Source: Planoprotostelium fungivorum
Taxonomy: Eukaryota; Evosea; Variosea; Cavosteliida; Cavosteliaceae
Assembly (NCBI GenBank): GCA_003024175.1
Contig: MDYQ01000186.1
Location: 1 to 55,725, forward strand
Length of the DNA stretch: 55,725 nt
Direction: 5' to 3'
The stretch's first letter is position 1. Each line of letters starts with the position of its first letter. Both the position numbers and the translations under genes were made by a program. Below are positions 9,612 through 21,483 of this stretch, in pieces. The notes under the pieces were generated by a model that made no database searches, was not told the origin of the DNA, and saw only the letters and a program-made list of their open reading frames with translations.

Positions 9612-12600
9612 TCATTCTGCATGTTCCGCATTCGATGAGCCCTCCTCCGTGATGAACGTACTGTACAATCTCTCCAATAGTAATCCGTTCCTCTGGCTAT
9701 CCAAATTAAGCTGTTGATTCTGTTCGGCCAATCGATTCATCTTCTCTGAAAACTCTCTCTGTACAAATTGAATTCGGTCGTCTGTCTCCCGCTGTATCGC
9801 TTTGAGTGCCTCTTGCAGCTGTCGCTGTACACTCTGGTTCATGTCTGCGATCTGTGATACCAGGAGCGTCTGTGAATCTCTCGTTTCGGTGGCAACGTGG
9901 TAGATTTCCACATTGTTCTTCTCTCGTTTCGATCGGATTTCTCTCAACGTCATCCTATCCACTTCGTCTTGGCTCATGCTGACTCGCGGTGATGACGATG
10001 TCGATGACGATCTTGTCTTGTCGTCGGAGGTTTCGCTGGGGAAAGGTAGAACGTTGGGTAAACCGCTCCACGAGTGATGTCTGAGTCGACGCCACAGATT
10101 TCTCGTGTGTTGAGCGATGAGATTCTCCCACGTCGGGCACAGGAGGCTCTCGGTGTAGATTCTTGTGACGTACAACTCCCACATCTCTCTCTCGTTGGAC
10201 GAATGTTCGATGTATAGAGCCGTGAGTACCGCCGAACACTGATGGACGTCAGACTCTGACATTCGGTTCGTTTCATTCTTCTCACCATATTGAAGAGGAT
10301 GATGCATTGAAAGGAGGCAAAGAGGAGAAAGAAGAGAGGACCAAAGAATCGATCGATATCATCTAACGGCTGAAAGGCACTGTCTCCAATGACCGCTCGA
10401 GTCAAAGACAAAATGGTCTGGCCCAACGATCGAAGAGAAAAGACGCTCGTACCAAAGGCCAAATGAAAGATGACCGAGAAGGAGACCATCACGTAGATGA
10501 ATAGCACCACAAAGACGATGAACGAGCGACTGCTGAGTGTCTGAGAGAGTTAGAAGATGAAGCTGATGAGTGTATCACCTGTACGAAGGCATATACGGCT
10601 GATCCAGTTTGAGGTAAAATTCGAAAGAGATGAATGGATCTGAATAAAGCCAAGATGATGAAGAGTGCTAGGAGGTTCTGGGCCAAATTCTGAATGTGGC
10701 TGTAATCAGCAAAGCTGACGAATGTTGTGGAACTGGGCTTGAGATTCAGATGGTTCATCTGAGCGTCCGCGGCGATCTGCACTCCAACAACGGCGATGAA
10801 TAAGAGACTGAGAATGATATCCCAATAAGCGATCCACTTGTATAAATATCTGCGACGGTAATGTCGTACCTACAGAAAATGAGAATGATGCAAGTGGTGA
10901 TGTCACTTCACCTTGATCCACTGCGGTGGTAAGAAGAAGAAGACAAAATAAATCAATATGAGGACTTGTAGGAAGGCAAAGAAATCATCCAAGGCAGACT
11001 GATACTGGATTCCCTTCAGTACCCTCACATCTCCCCCCGTTATCCCCTGAGACAATTTCAGCACAGATCCCTGACAGAAGCTCCACGCGTGACACTCACC
11101 AGCCCCGACTCTGTGAATTCGACACCCAAATCGATCGCTACGACCGAGTTGATGTTGACGTTCCACAGAGATAGACTGACGACAATCGCTCGGGTGTGTT
11201 CATCGTTCCACGTTGAATTCCTCAGAGATTGCACTGCGGGCACGCTGGTGGCTTTGTCTGGGGACAACGTGATGGAGAATCCGCCGGTTGGAAACTGTTT
11301 GCCAGTAGGAGAGAACCATCTGTCTCCACGAGAGGACCAAACGAAGCTGTCGTTGGGACCGTAGCTGGTGTGACTGAATGAATATGAATTGGGGATACAG
11401 CCTTGTATGTTTGTGTCCAATTCTTTGGGTACATCACAGGTGTCCAAACTGCGATACTGAAAGAATTAATATTTGTGGGAGGTGAAATGATGATTATTCT
11501 ATACCGATGAACAGATTGAAACATCTCATCTCCTTACCTGACGCAATAAGATTGATCCCATCGCACGGATACCAGTGAGGGGTGGATCAGTTGAAGTCGC
11601 ATTTTGCAGAGTGTAATCCGTGTATGTCAATAGAACGTTCTGAACCCAGGATAACATCTGATCAGGTGTCTGTACAGCGTAAAAACTATTTCCGTTGAGT
11701 TGTAAGCCGTTTGAAACTTCCCGGAAGAAGTAGAAATTCTGAGGATCATTCCTCGTGCTCGATCCAAAGGCCACTGTTTATGTTCAACTCGAATCTCATC
11801 ATGATGACGTCGATCGCTCACCGATGATGATGGCCAAAATCCATAATAAATGATGAAAACTGCTGGAGAAAAATGTTTTCAAGGCGAAGTGAGTGCGGTA
11901 CGTCGACAATCTCTCTTGAGCGATGTTGGATAATTCAGCGGTCGCACTGAAATGCGACATCGAACAGGTATCTCCGTTCATCTTCTTCAGCTTCTTAATG
12001 TTGTCCGAGTGTTGTAAGAGTAGGACATCGTAACTCGTCCTTCCTATTATCATCAGTTTCTCTTCACAACTCTTATTCTCTCACCTTGTGTATTTTTTAA
12101 TAAGAGGTCGACCTCTTGGTGTTTTGTCATGATCTCTTTGGCACAGAGAAGACGATGCGTGCGGCGTTGTTGTAAATTTCTTGTGTCCATGGTATAATCT
12201 GTGCAGATAAAGTCGGATTCATCCATGTCGTTGGCCTCCGAATAACGTTCTCTCGGTGAATCTGGGGTGAGTGAGATCATGAGACGTGAGTTGCATTCAC
12301 CCTTATGATTGAAAGCGTAATGCAGCGGAGTGTTTCCACTATCGTCCTGAGCGTTAATCTGTACCGAATGAATGGTAGAACGGTTCAGATGACTTACATC
12401 TGCCGTGTTCGATTGGGTGAGTAAACGTATCGCTTGAATGTTCGACGATAAAACGGCGTGATGCAAGAGGTTTCGGTTTCTGTCGTCTGATTTCGTTCCT
12501 AAATCACTGTACATTTGGATAAACAAGGTCAGAGTCTTCATCTCGCTCTTCAGATTGTCGGCCACTGCCGACAACACTTGTACCTGTACAGGATGTGAGG

Positions 12601-15420
12601 ATCGTTGTAGATCGATGGTCTCACCAGAGGGAATCGAACTTTGGTTTCGATCAGTTTCTGGAAGAAAGGCGCGTCATCTAAAAATGCCTTTCGTCTGAGA
12701 AATGCTATCGTCCTCTCATCTTTCATCTGATGGAAATGTTAGCTGGATGATCATCATCGATCACACGATCGAGTTTCGCATCATCACCTGGTTTTGCTCG
12801 GGCCACCTCCGACTCAACAGACGCAAGAACGACCACTGCTCGTTGGTGACTGCACAACTGAGTGCAGATCTTCCTTGATGAATCGCGTCCATCTTGACAT
12901 TCATGTGAGTGACTAAAAAATCTGCCGGCCAATATAAGCCATTCATGGCTAGAAATTGTAGGATGGTAGGCGTCGATCTATATGTTTTCAGAATAATGTT
13001 CGTCGATGATCGTGATGGTGATCGTGATGATGATCGTGATGATGATCTCACCTGTTGATGACTTGATGATGTTCCATCATCCACTTACTACTGTAACAAC
13101 CGAAAGACCACGCAGGAAGCCCGCGAAATCTCAAAGGAAAATTTCTTATCGTCTTGTGTGAACTGGAGACTAAACCGTGATCGAAAGTCATTCCACAGTG
13201 GATGAATGCCTTGTCCATGGTCCACACTCTCAGAAGCTGAGCGGAGGCTGATTGTAGATCCCACACTTCGAGGCTGTTGTTGTTCTCGCTGGGTAGATAG
13301 AGAAGGTCACCTAATGAAGAAGGACGAGCCGTTCCAGGAACGGTACTCAGCATGTACAAGAGCTCAAGGTTCTTTGTGATATATCAGTAGAATTTTCGTG
13401 GAGTCTTCTCACCTTCGCATTGTAGACGGTGGCGGATCTGTGCTGCACTATGACCAATTTATCCGTCACTTGTAACATGTGCTTGACTTTTCCTTCGTTT
13501 GGCAGGTTGTAGATCTTCATTTCTCTCCCATCTTTCATGCGACAAGCTTGAATTGTGTGCTGTGTGCAAGTGTAGATCTTGTCCCCATATGTGGTCACGT
13601 GATCAATTCCCATGGAGACGACATTTTCTGCACTCCATCTCACGCTCCAATCCTTAGTGACGATCGTCAGCTTTCATCTCATCTACAACACTCACAAATA
13701 CATTCCAGACATAGATGGACCCTCTCACGCTCGCCGTGATCAGAGATGCTCCTTCTTCTTCTGTCTGAGATATAGACATGCTGGTGATCGGTTCCTTGTG
13801 TTCCAATCGTCTGACCGGTTTACCATCCAAGGCCCTCCAAACATCTACTCTTCCCTCGTTATCGTTCGTCACGATGACGTCAGCGACAAACAGGGCACAG
13901 TGAATCGGGCCCCAATGTCCATCCAGGGTGCAGCGGATGCGTATACCACTATCCTGTCTCTCCGTCAGATGATGGAGATGTCATTCACTCACCTTGACGC
14001 CCACGATGTACGCCTTCTTCTTGGTAGGTACGAGGGCCATGTCATCGCACGAGTTGATATAACATCCCGAATTTCCAGGAAATTTCTCAGCTTTGGTTAC
14101 CCGAATGGGCTGCAGCGACCACACTTTGATGTCATCGTTGGTTAAACTCCAGAGTGAAGAGTGGCCCAGGTGACTGATAGATGCGCACAGATGGTGAGTG
14201 CCTCGACCCTCCAATGTCTGGAGGTAAGACATCGTATCGATGCGTACGACGTCCACTCCTTCCATGATGAGGATTGTAGATGAATGTGATCGATTTTCAC
14301 CTTGCGTGTGGGAGAGGAAGATGAAACCGTTGAATACAGTGAGAGTATTGTAGAATAAGTCTGCTCGGTCGTAATTCTCCCAGTCTACAGCGATGGGAGC
14401 TCTTGTGACCATGGAGAGGACGTGAAATTGACCTTCTATATCGATGCAAAATATGTATTTTTCGTCAGCAGCAACGACCTGATCTCCTTTAATCTTTCCT
14501 CGAACATAGATAGTAGATCACATAAAATTGTGATCATACGATGATGTGACATTTTGAACGATAAGATGAAAAAGTCTCACCAGTGGATCAGCCATCAAAT
14601 GTAATTTCGATAGAGTGAGGTTGTCTGTCCCTATACTGCAATCTTTGATGCTCCAAACGTGAAAGTTGGCTTCCTTCTCTGTTTCACCTCCGTGGTATCT
14701 CGACCACCCAACGATCAGCAGAGACTCGGTCATGGACAGCCTGGGGATGCGGTGAAATGGGTCGAGTATTCTTCCCATGACTTCTCCAGTCTCGATGGAG
14801 AAGACGTGGATGTCTGTAGTTTCTCCACGACGGCAGAACAATTGAGAGGAGGTTGCTTCAAATTGGGTTACGGGTCCTCCAACTTCGATGCGTTTTACGA
14901 CGCGAGCAGCGTTGTCTTTCCACACCTGCAGATGATTACCATGAGATCGAATGGGGATGATTCAATCACTGACCGGTGCCCACAGACAGACCCAATCATC
15001 TCCTCCTGCACTCCATAGAGTTGTGGGTGATTTCGAATATAAGAGAGTGACAGGCTGCCGATGTCCTCTCATCCAATGTTCTTGCTTTGTATCCCACTCG
15101 GTCAAACCGTAGACTTCTACGACAGAATTATTCTTCCGACAAAGATAGACGTGATGTGGGAGGACAATGCAACATGCGATATCCCTCTCTGCGATGGTCT
15201 GCCTCGGCTTGGTTTCTACGATCTGGTAGATTCAGATGGTGACCCTTGCCTCTATCATCTGCTGTCTCACCGGGAAGCCAACATCGGTGCCGTGTACGAT
15301 GGCAGCTCTGTGTCTTATTTGCCTATCGCCTCCATCATCATTCCACGGCGAACTCTCTTCTGTGTCGTCTATCCCTTCTGAATGGACAACACCGAGTGGT
15401 ATCTCTTCAGGTGAGCTCAT
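9612..15420 (-). CDS. WD40-type propeller + ankyrin + polycystin (TRPP) channel + coiled coil
   Basis: One long spliced minus-strand gene. The N-terminal half (15420 to about 13050) is a beta-propeller: GHRQPVTLLYSKSPTTLWS then GGDDWVCLWAP (about 15030), EANFHVWSIKD (about 14660), RGSIYVWNVF (about 13700), NNSLEVWDLQSASAQLL (about 13280). Ankyrin-like sequence follows (12990-12000): INAQDDSGNTPLHYAF, RNRNLLHHAVLSSNIQAIRLL. A first membrane span (HHLLWILAIIIG, about 11850) precedes the extracellular polycystin domain (11800-11060, with RAIVVSLSLWNVNINSVVAIDLGVEF split by residues), then S2-S4 (about 11000-10600). The pore region at 10300-10510 reads FGTSVFSLRSLGQTILSLTRAVIGD and FFGPLFFLLFASFQCIILFNM in pieces. 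A coiled-coil cytosolic tail ends at 9612. The propeller joins the ankyrin part through an in-frame intron (INR, 13047/12993), which supports a single gene. Family knowledge: polycystin-2-type channels conduct cations at cilia, ER or contractile vacuoles. The start ATG at 15420 is likely, not certain. Confidence 0.72.
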
Positions 15421-15844
15421 GGGTGGGTATTATGAGGCGCCCCGTCTACCACTCTTGTGACACCCACAAGTATATAGAGGAAGTGCTCAAGGTGGACCAG
15501 TTGTGGTCGATGATGGTCACGTTTCAAACAATTGTGTGTCGGGTTAAAAATAGTCCTCTGTCAATTCGAGACCACAGACGCATGAGCGTTAAGAAACAGC
15601 GGTAGTTGGTATTCCTCTGATGAATATAGACGATCGCCAGCACGGACAAGACATGTTCTTCTTTGGAGTTCTCGTGGGCCACAAAATTCTCGGAATATTC
15701 TGTATGCGTAATTTGAATGAAAGAACCACAGCGACATCACATCTCTCAGCAGCTCCACCAATTTGAGAAACAGACACCCACAACATTGGTAGCCCGTCGT
15801 AAACATCACTCTCTCTTCTCAGCTACAGACTCTGATTCCCAGAG
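15421..15844. promoter_or_regulatory. divergent intergenic region, channel gene / CDCA7-like gene
   Basis: This 424-bp spacer separates two head-to-head genes. A minus-strand frame of 82 codons at 15561-15809 (with RIFREFCGPRELQ) could be an extra 5' exon of the channel gene or chance. No splice link to 15420 was found. A TATATAG word lies at about 15472. Confidence 0.4.
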
Positions 15845-17159
15845 ATGATAGATCTGAATCAGGAAGACAGTATAGAAGAGGTCATCTCTGACTTTCCTCA
15901 CGAACTCAACCCCTGTCAATTGTGTCTATCCAATCCATCGAAGTCGATCCAGTGCACATCTTGCCCATATACTGTCTGTAGGAGGTGCTTCGGTACACAA
16001 TGTCCAAAAGAGAAGAAAGGGGCCTTTCCTTCAACGCAGAAACCATGGGCTTGTCCCTCATGCAAATCTGGGTGTAAATGCACCCTCTGCACCACCAAAA
16101 AGAAAGAACAAAAGACGCCGAAAGACGAATCCAAGGAAGACAATCGAAAGAAGAAACATGTCAACGAACAAAATGAGACACTCAAGACTCCAATGCAGAC
16201 TACCCCATCATCTAGGCCCGTTAGAAAGAAGAAACAGGTGAATATCCGGATTCTTTTGGATCTCTGGGAGCGGTTGTATCATGTTATCACTGCTGAAACT
16301 CCTTCAGCCCCCCACATCCATGTTACCGAGAAACGAGCCCGAGTGGGCAGACGAAGAAGATGACGAATATTCTGTCGAAGAACAGAGTGACGAAGATGGT
16401 GAACACATGGAGGCCGATACAGACAATGAGAATTCAAAACCTCCACCCAAGAGGAAACCGAAACCACCATCACCAGAAGAATCAGAGTCATCTTCTTCGT
16501 CAGAGGAAGAGGTTGTTTTAGACAAGGAAGGAAGGAGTCAGAGGAAGAAGAAACAAGTCATCAACGAACCCAGCTGGTCCGACGGAGGAGAAGATGAAGA
16601 GTTTGCCCCATCATCAGAGGATGAATCAGACATGCACATCGAGGGAGAAGGACATCCGAGGCCGGCACCTTCTACACAACGCATGAATGTGCAGAATCCA
16701 TCACCGACGACATTGCCAACATCAACGATCCCAAAATCAACGACACCTGCACCCTCCATCTCCACCCAGACACCATCATTACCCCCGATGTCTATGTCAT
16801 TACCTCCAATGTCCGTACCATTACCTCCCATGTCTACAACACTACCTCCCATGTCCACATCACTGCCCTCCATGTCCACATCACTGCCCTCCATGTCCAC
16901 ATCGACACCTCTCTTACCATCCATCCTGCCGCAGCACCTCTATCCTCATTATTCCAACTTGACCATGCCACCCATCTTTTCTTATCCCTCCGATCAGATG
17001 GGGACGCCCCATCCGTATTGGTCCGGCATGATGTCTTTTGCCCCGTTTCCGATGATGATCCCTCCGATGATGGACACACCGGCACCTCCACAAGTGTTTG
17101 ATGATCTCGTGAAGAAGGCAGAATCGGTCAAGGCCATGTTCACCATCGAAGATGATTGA
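15845..17159 (+). CDS. CDCA7-type (4CXXC_R1) zinc finger protein
   Basis: Two exons; the intron is about 16238-16305 (KKKQ|PPTSML), in frame. The N-terminus has a cysteine cluster: CQLC, CTSC, CRRCF, C, then WACPSC-x3-CKCTLC (residues about 25-83), the zf-4CXXC_R1 layout of CDCA7-family proteins. A basic linker follows, then two copies of an RKKKQ ... EPxW(A/S)D plus acidic module (about residues 120-150 and 202-225). Next is a proline/serine tract with LPPMS/LPSMS repeats, a Tyr/Pro/Met-rich region, and an end at DDLVKKAESVKAMFTIEDD. By family knowledge CDCA7 partners the HELLS remodeller and reads hemimethylated DNA; whether this protein does so is inference. It could instead be another 4CXXC nuclear protein. 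The start at 15845 (MIDLNQEDSIEEV) is the first ATG. Confidence 0.62.
16783..16911 (+). repeat. tandem 21-24 nt coding repeat, LP(P/S)MS(T)
   Basis: About seven consecutive copies of a unit like ccatgtccacatcactgcc encode LPPMSxS or LPSMSTS in the CDCA7-like protein. The last units are nearly identical, so the tract has expanded recently. Confidence 0.8.
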
Positions 17160-17362
17160 ATAGACATGAGATCGAATGATCTTCTCATCTATGTCCATTT
17201 CCGAGTTCAACTTCACAGGCTGAAAGAGTGCATGCACCGATGAGATTCCAATTCAGACTTCTTCTCGTCGACCAAGATGCAAGTGAAACGTCTACAACGT
17301 TGACAGGTGCGATTTACGCACGGGCTGTAGTCTGCCACCCGATCACATAATCGCAACACAAC

Positions 17363-19206
17363 ATGAGTTTCGCTTCGATATGGAATCATCAGACACAATC
17401 AAAAGAGCCTATCGTCTTCCACTGCATCTTCTTACATCCAACGACACAACTCTTGACTCATTGGCCTTCAACGGCTATAGACCCCCAACGCCTGAAGAAA
17501 ATCTATCGTGATGCGAGTGACACCATCACCCTCGATCGGAAAGACATCATACTCCATCCCGATACACCGATCGATTTGAAGAAAGATGAAATTTATACCA
17601 TCGTTCCTATGAAGGTCAGTTCTATACGATATTCCGTTCATAATGACATATCCAGGGTGAAATCACGCCTAGCAGACCAATGCCCACACCTGTTCTCACG
17701 TCAGAGGTGAAGATGATCCAGCTGGATTGAACGTCCCCTGATGTGACATTCAGATGCAAGAGTCATCTCTCGAAGAGTTCGAGGAGTCCCTGAGAAAGAA
17801 CGTAGAAGACGCTTCAGAAGATGAGCTACTGCAGAAGGAAGTCAATTACATGGGCAATTTCGACGAGATCACGGACCAAGTGAGTGGAGGCGAGAGAGCT
17901 CATCTACAACGTTGTAGATTGTCGATGGTCTGTGGCTCGGAGATTGTTATTCCATGGAATGTCACAAGCAGATGCACATCAAAGGTGAGACGATGATGAT
18001 AATCACGATGATCGATCGGCAATCATCAATGTGTATGAACTTCGATCAGGTATAACCCACGTCATCTCCGTGGCCAACGGTCTCAAACCCATCACGAACG
18101 ATGTGAGTCGTCGACACACCACAGTCGACATTCATTCGTCCACCCCCTCGTACAATCCGATCCGTTCTGACTCGTTGTAGAATCTCACTCAACACATCTA
18201 TTCTCTACCTGATGTTCCTTCCTCGAATCTTCTCGAGATTTTCGACGAAACTTCCAACATCATAGACTCTGCGCGGGAGAAGGGTGCTGTTCTCGTCCAC
18301 TGGTGAGTTTTATCGAAATGAAATTTCGCTGACATCTCAGTATGGCCGGGGTGTCTCGCAGTGCATCTGTCGTGGTAGCTTACATCATGAAGACATTCAG
18401 AATCAGTAGAGATGAAGCCATCCAACTCGTTCGCGCCAGGAGGAATCAGATCTATCCCAATCAGTGAGTTTTCCGCGGAATTTCGGCTCGTGTACGTACG
18501 TTACGCTCCTTACCGAGATTTCGCAGGGGTTTCATGAATCAATTGAAAGAGTACGAGACGATGGGGTGTGAATTGAGAGAAGACAGACACATTCGAAGCT
18601 TACAAGACACGATAGAGAGGATGAAAAACTTGGCCTTCTTGATGGAATGTGAGCCATCGTACGATGTGAAATTTCGAGAAGTCGTGTACATTGTCGACGT
18701 CGACATGTGTGGGTGAACAGAAGGCTGACGGGGTCACAGCGGAGGGGAGGGTGAGGCTGGAGTGGCTGAAGAGGGATCCGAACAACAGTCTATTGAAAGA
18801 GACTGAGAAGAAGAGATTGTTCGTCTGTGCTTCTTGTCAGAGACCTCTCTTTCTCGTGGAGAGTCTCTTGCATCCGACAGAGGTGATCATCGTGACCATC
18901 GTCTCATGCATCGCGCCAACACATCTCGTCATCTCATCGACACCCTCATCACCGCATCATCGTGATGACATGGAACAGGGGCTGTGCAATAATCTGTTCT
19001 TAGAGCCGATGCAATGGATGCACGATCAGATCAGCGGCTTCTCTGGCCAACTCCAGTGTCCGCAGTGCAGGAAGCGATTGGGGAGCTACAGTTGGACATC
19101 ATCGATGGAGAAGACGATCGAGTGCTCATGCCATCACATCACGGTCCCCGCCTTCAACGTGTGGACATCGAGAGTACTGCCCGCCGGAAGGAAGAGTTGG
19201 ACATAA
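17363..19206 (+). CDS. DUSP12: dual-specificity phosphatase DUSP12/Yvh1 with N-terminal extension
   Basis: Multi-exon gene. The N-terminal 85 residues (MSFASIWNHQTQ to DEIYTIVPMK) are an unrecognised domain, joined in frame through GEITPSRPMP to an acidic linker. The phosphatase domain follows: ITDQIVDGLWLGDCYSM, GITHVISVANGLKP, YSLPDVPSSNLLE (candidate general-acid Asp), then the P-loop VHCMAGVSRSASVVVAYIM (about 18295-18390; Cys nucleophile and Arg present). The C-terminal zinc module has CASCQRPLF, NLFLEPMQWMHDQI, GQLQCPQCRKRLGSYSW and CSC...VPAFNVWTSRV, closely patterned on DUSP12/Yvh1. Family knowledge: Yvh1 releases Mrt4 from pre-60S ribosomes, and the zinc domain is the essential part. 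One intron (17881-17917) ends inside a perfect 18-bp palindrome. The stop TAA is at 19204. Confidence 0.8.
17902..17919. repeat. perfect 18-bp palindrome ATCTACAACGTTGTAGAT at an intron 3' end
   Basis: The palindrome spans the 3' splice site of a DUSP12 intron; splicing after TGTAG gives the in-frame junction DQ|IVDGLWLG. Another perfect copy lies at 27545-27562. Confidence 0.85.
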
Positions 19207-19433
19207 AGAGATTATGGTAACTGATCGAGACTGTTCTCGGCCATGTTGAACTTTATCTTACATCTGTGTTTCTCAGGGAGAATTTCACCAAGGATAATAG
19301 TCTCATAGGGATGTGACGCAAAGACAAGAGATATCTTAAGAGCAAATGAACCAATTAAATCTCTCGCGGGCGGTTGTCATCTAGCGCGTCACTTGTCTAT
19401 GAATGGCTGTGAAGTATTTTTAAGAGACCAGGG

Positions 19434-21210
19434 ATGAGGCAACACGTCGTCCTCTTCGGTTTAGCCCTCTTGATCGCATGCTCTCAAGCTGCTGTGCCAT
19501 CTCAATCTTGCGCTCAATCGAGGTTGGCTCAGTTGAAGTCAGGTATGTTCTGCCGTTTAAAGACTATGCTAACCGCTGGATAGGCAATGTCGCCCTTCGC
19601 GGAGTTAATCTGGTTCGTGATTTCTCAATGATATGCACATCACTGACGATTTCAGGGAACATGGTTCATCGCCGAAGACTGGATGAAGCCTCAAATGTGG
19701 AACGACAACGGTTGCGATCGTAATTCGGTCAAGGGACAGTGGCTGCTGGAAAAGTGTCTGGGCTCCAAAGCATCTGCCGTGAGAAGCACGCTCGCATTAT
19801 TCTGATCTCACGCATTCTCAGGTATTGGAGCAACACTGGTCGACCTTCTTCACCGAATCCGATTTCGCCGACATGAGCGCTCTCGGAGTCAATCTGATCA
19901 GGTAGTGGAGAAGAAAGCCGTCGCGTGGAACGCTGAATCATCTCTCAGAATGCCGGTCGGATGGTGGCAGATCTACGATCCTCTCGGTGGAGTGGCCCAG
20001 GCACCTCTGAACTACACCGTCTCTCAGAGAAACTACACCGTTGGTGCTCTCAAGTACATGGATTCCGCCTTCCAGTGGGCAGAAAAGTGAGACATCATCT
20101 CCTCCGCATCATCATATCGACCGCATCAGGTACGGCATCGGTGTCCTCATCGGCATGCACGCCGCCCCAGGCTCTCAAAATGGACAAGACCACAGCTCCC
20201 CAGAAGTCTACCAGCAGAACCAGTGGGCGTCCGACTACAACAACATCAACCAGACGCTCGACTCCCTCGAGAGATACGCCATACGCTACGCATCCTCCCC
20301 CGCACTCTGGGGCGTCTACCTTCTCAACGAGCCCACTCAAACTTCAAACGACACCACCGGAGCCAAGATCCAGCAGTACTTTGTAGATGCTTACCATCGC
20401 GTCAGAGCCAAGGTAGAGAGTCCATATTGATTGACAGACGAGCACGAGTTGATAGGGTACAGGTGGACTCGTCTGTTGCCATCGTCATCTGTGCCTTCAA
20501 CAACCCATACCAAGTGGGTTACGAGCAACCATGGGTCGATTTCATGAACGCTCCCAACTTTGTCAACGTCTGGTGAGCTGATTTCGCTCCTCCCGTCTGC
20601 TCACCCTCCCAGGTCTGACATCCACATCTACTTCTGTTTCGGTGGAGCATACGACGGAAGCAGTCAGACCGACACCTTGAAGTTCATCAACAACCAAGTC
20701 GTCGGTGCCATACAGCAGTACAAGTCCGTCAACTCGAAGCCGATGCTTGTCGGAGAGTGGTCCGGCTGCAACAACTTCAACAACGGAAGCCAAGGAACAG
20801 CTGCCATCATCCGAGCTCAGTTGAGCGCCTACCAGGGCATCCGTGCCTGGACCTTCTGGTCTTGGACCGACGGCTCCCTCGGCAACTTGTGGTCACTGAA
20901 GACTGCACTGAGAAGTGACGTCGGCTGGATGACCATGGCGGATATGGCAAACAACACGTGCCCCAGTGAAAGCCTGACCACAGACACGTTGTCCGGCTCA
21001 TTTTCATCTGCTGCTAGCGGCGTGACCACCAGCTCCTCCCCCAGCGGTACGGTCAGCAGTTCCTCTTCTACCAACGTGAATTCGACCGCGTCGCCCGTGA
21101 TTACTTCGTCTACGATGACTTTGGGGGTGAGATGATGATGTGATGGATATGGATGACTGAATGGAACGAAGGTTTCTGTCTTGGTGATGGTGTTGGCTGT
21201 GATGCTCTGA
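19434..21210 (+). CDS. secreted GH5-family glucanase with GPI-type C-terminus
   Basis: The start ATG at 19434 gives a signal peptide (MRQHVVLFGLALLIACSQAA). The GH5 fold is visible in spliced exons: NVALRGVNLGTWFIAEDWM, ALGVNLIRMPVGWW, GIGVLIGMHAAPGSQNG, then the acid/base motif LLNEPTQ (about 20325) and the nucleophile motif KPMLVGEWSG (about 20745), with TFWSWTDG near the end. This looks most like the exo-beta-1,3-glucanase branch. A Ser/Thr-rich stalk follows. A last intron (about 21127-21170) leads to a tiny exon coding VSVLVMVLAVML then TGA at 21208, which makes a hydrophobic tail like a GPI-anchor signal. The likely role is hydrolysis of beta-glucans at the cell surface, such as food fungus/yeast walls or the cyst wall. 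Substrate is inferred. Both catalytic glutamates are present. Confidence 0.82.
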
Positions 21211-21483
21211 GGTTCTGATAATATTGTATGGCTATAGAATAAATACATGAATTGGGTCATCCCATGTTGCGAAGAGGGGACGTGGCAGTGGATGCTTGCG
21301 ACCAAGATGCGTCGGCCATCTCTTTCTTCGTGCAGAAGCTGTCGTCATTTAGAACGTTCTACTTACCCTGCAAATTGGTAGTGACGCCTGCGAGCAACGA
21401 GGTGTTGGTCGCAAATGAATGCTACACAGCAGGACTTGGCAATTTTTCCATTCTTCCGAACATCGAACAGACACCAACACATC

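Noticed and set aside
15561-15809. 82-codon minus-strand frame as a separate gene
   Set aside because: No family resemblance, no splice partner identified, and it lies in a divergent promoter region.
16281-16306. Separate gene starting at ATG 16281
   Set aside because: This ATG is inside the intron; splicing from KKKQ at 16237 to PPTSML keeps the frame and joins the zinc finger to the acidic region.
16538-16924. Minus-strand Gly/Met/Asp repeat frame opposite the CDCA7-like gene
   Set aside because: Antisense shadow of the LPPMS repeats; no splice or family support.
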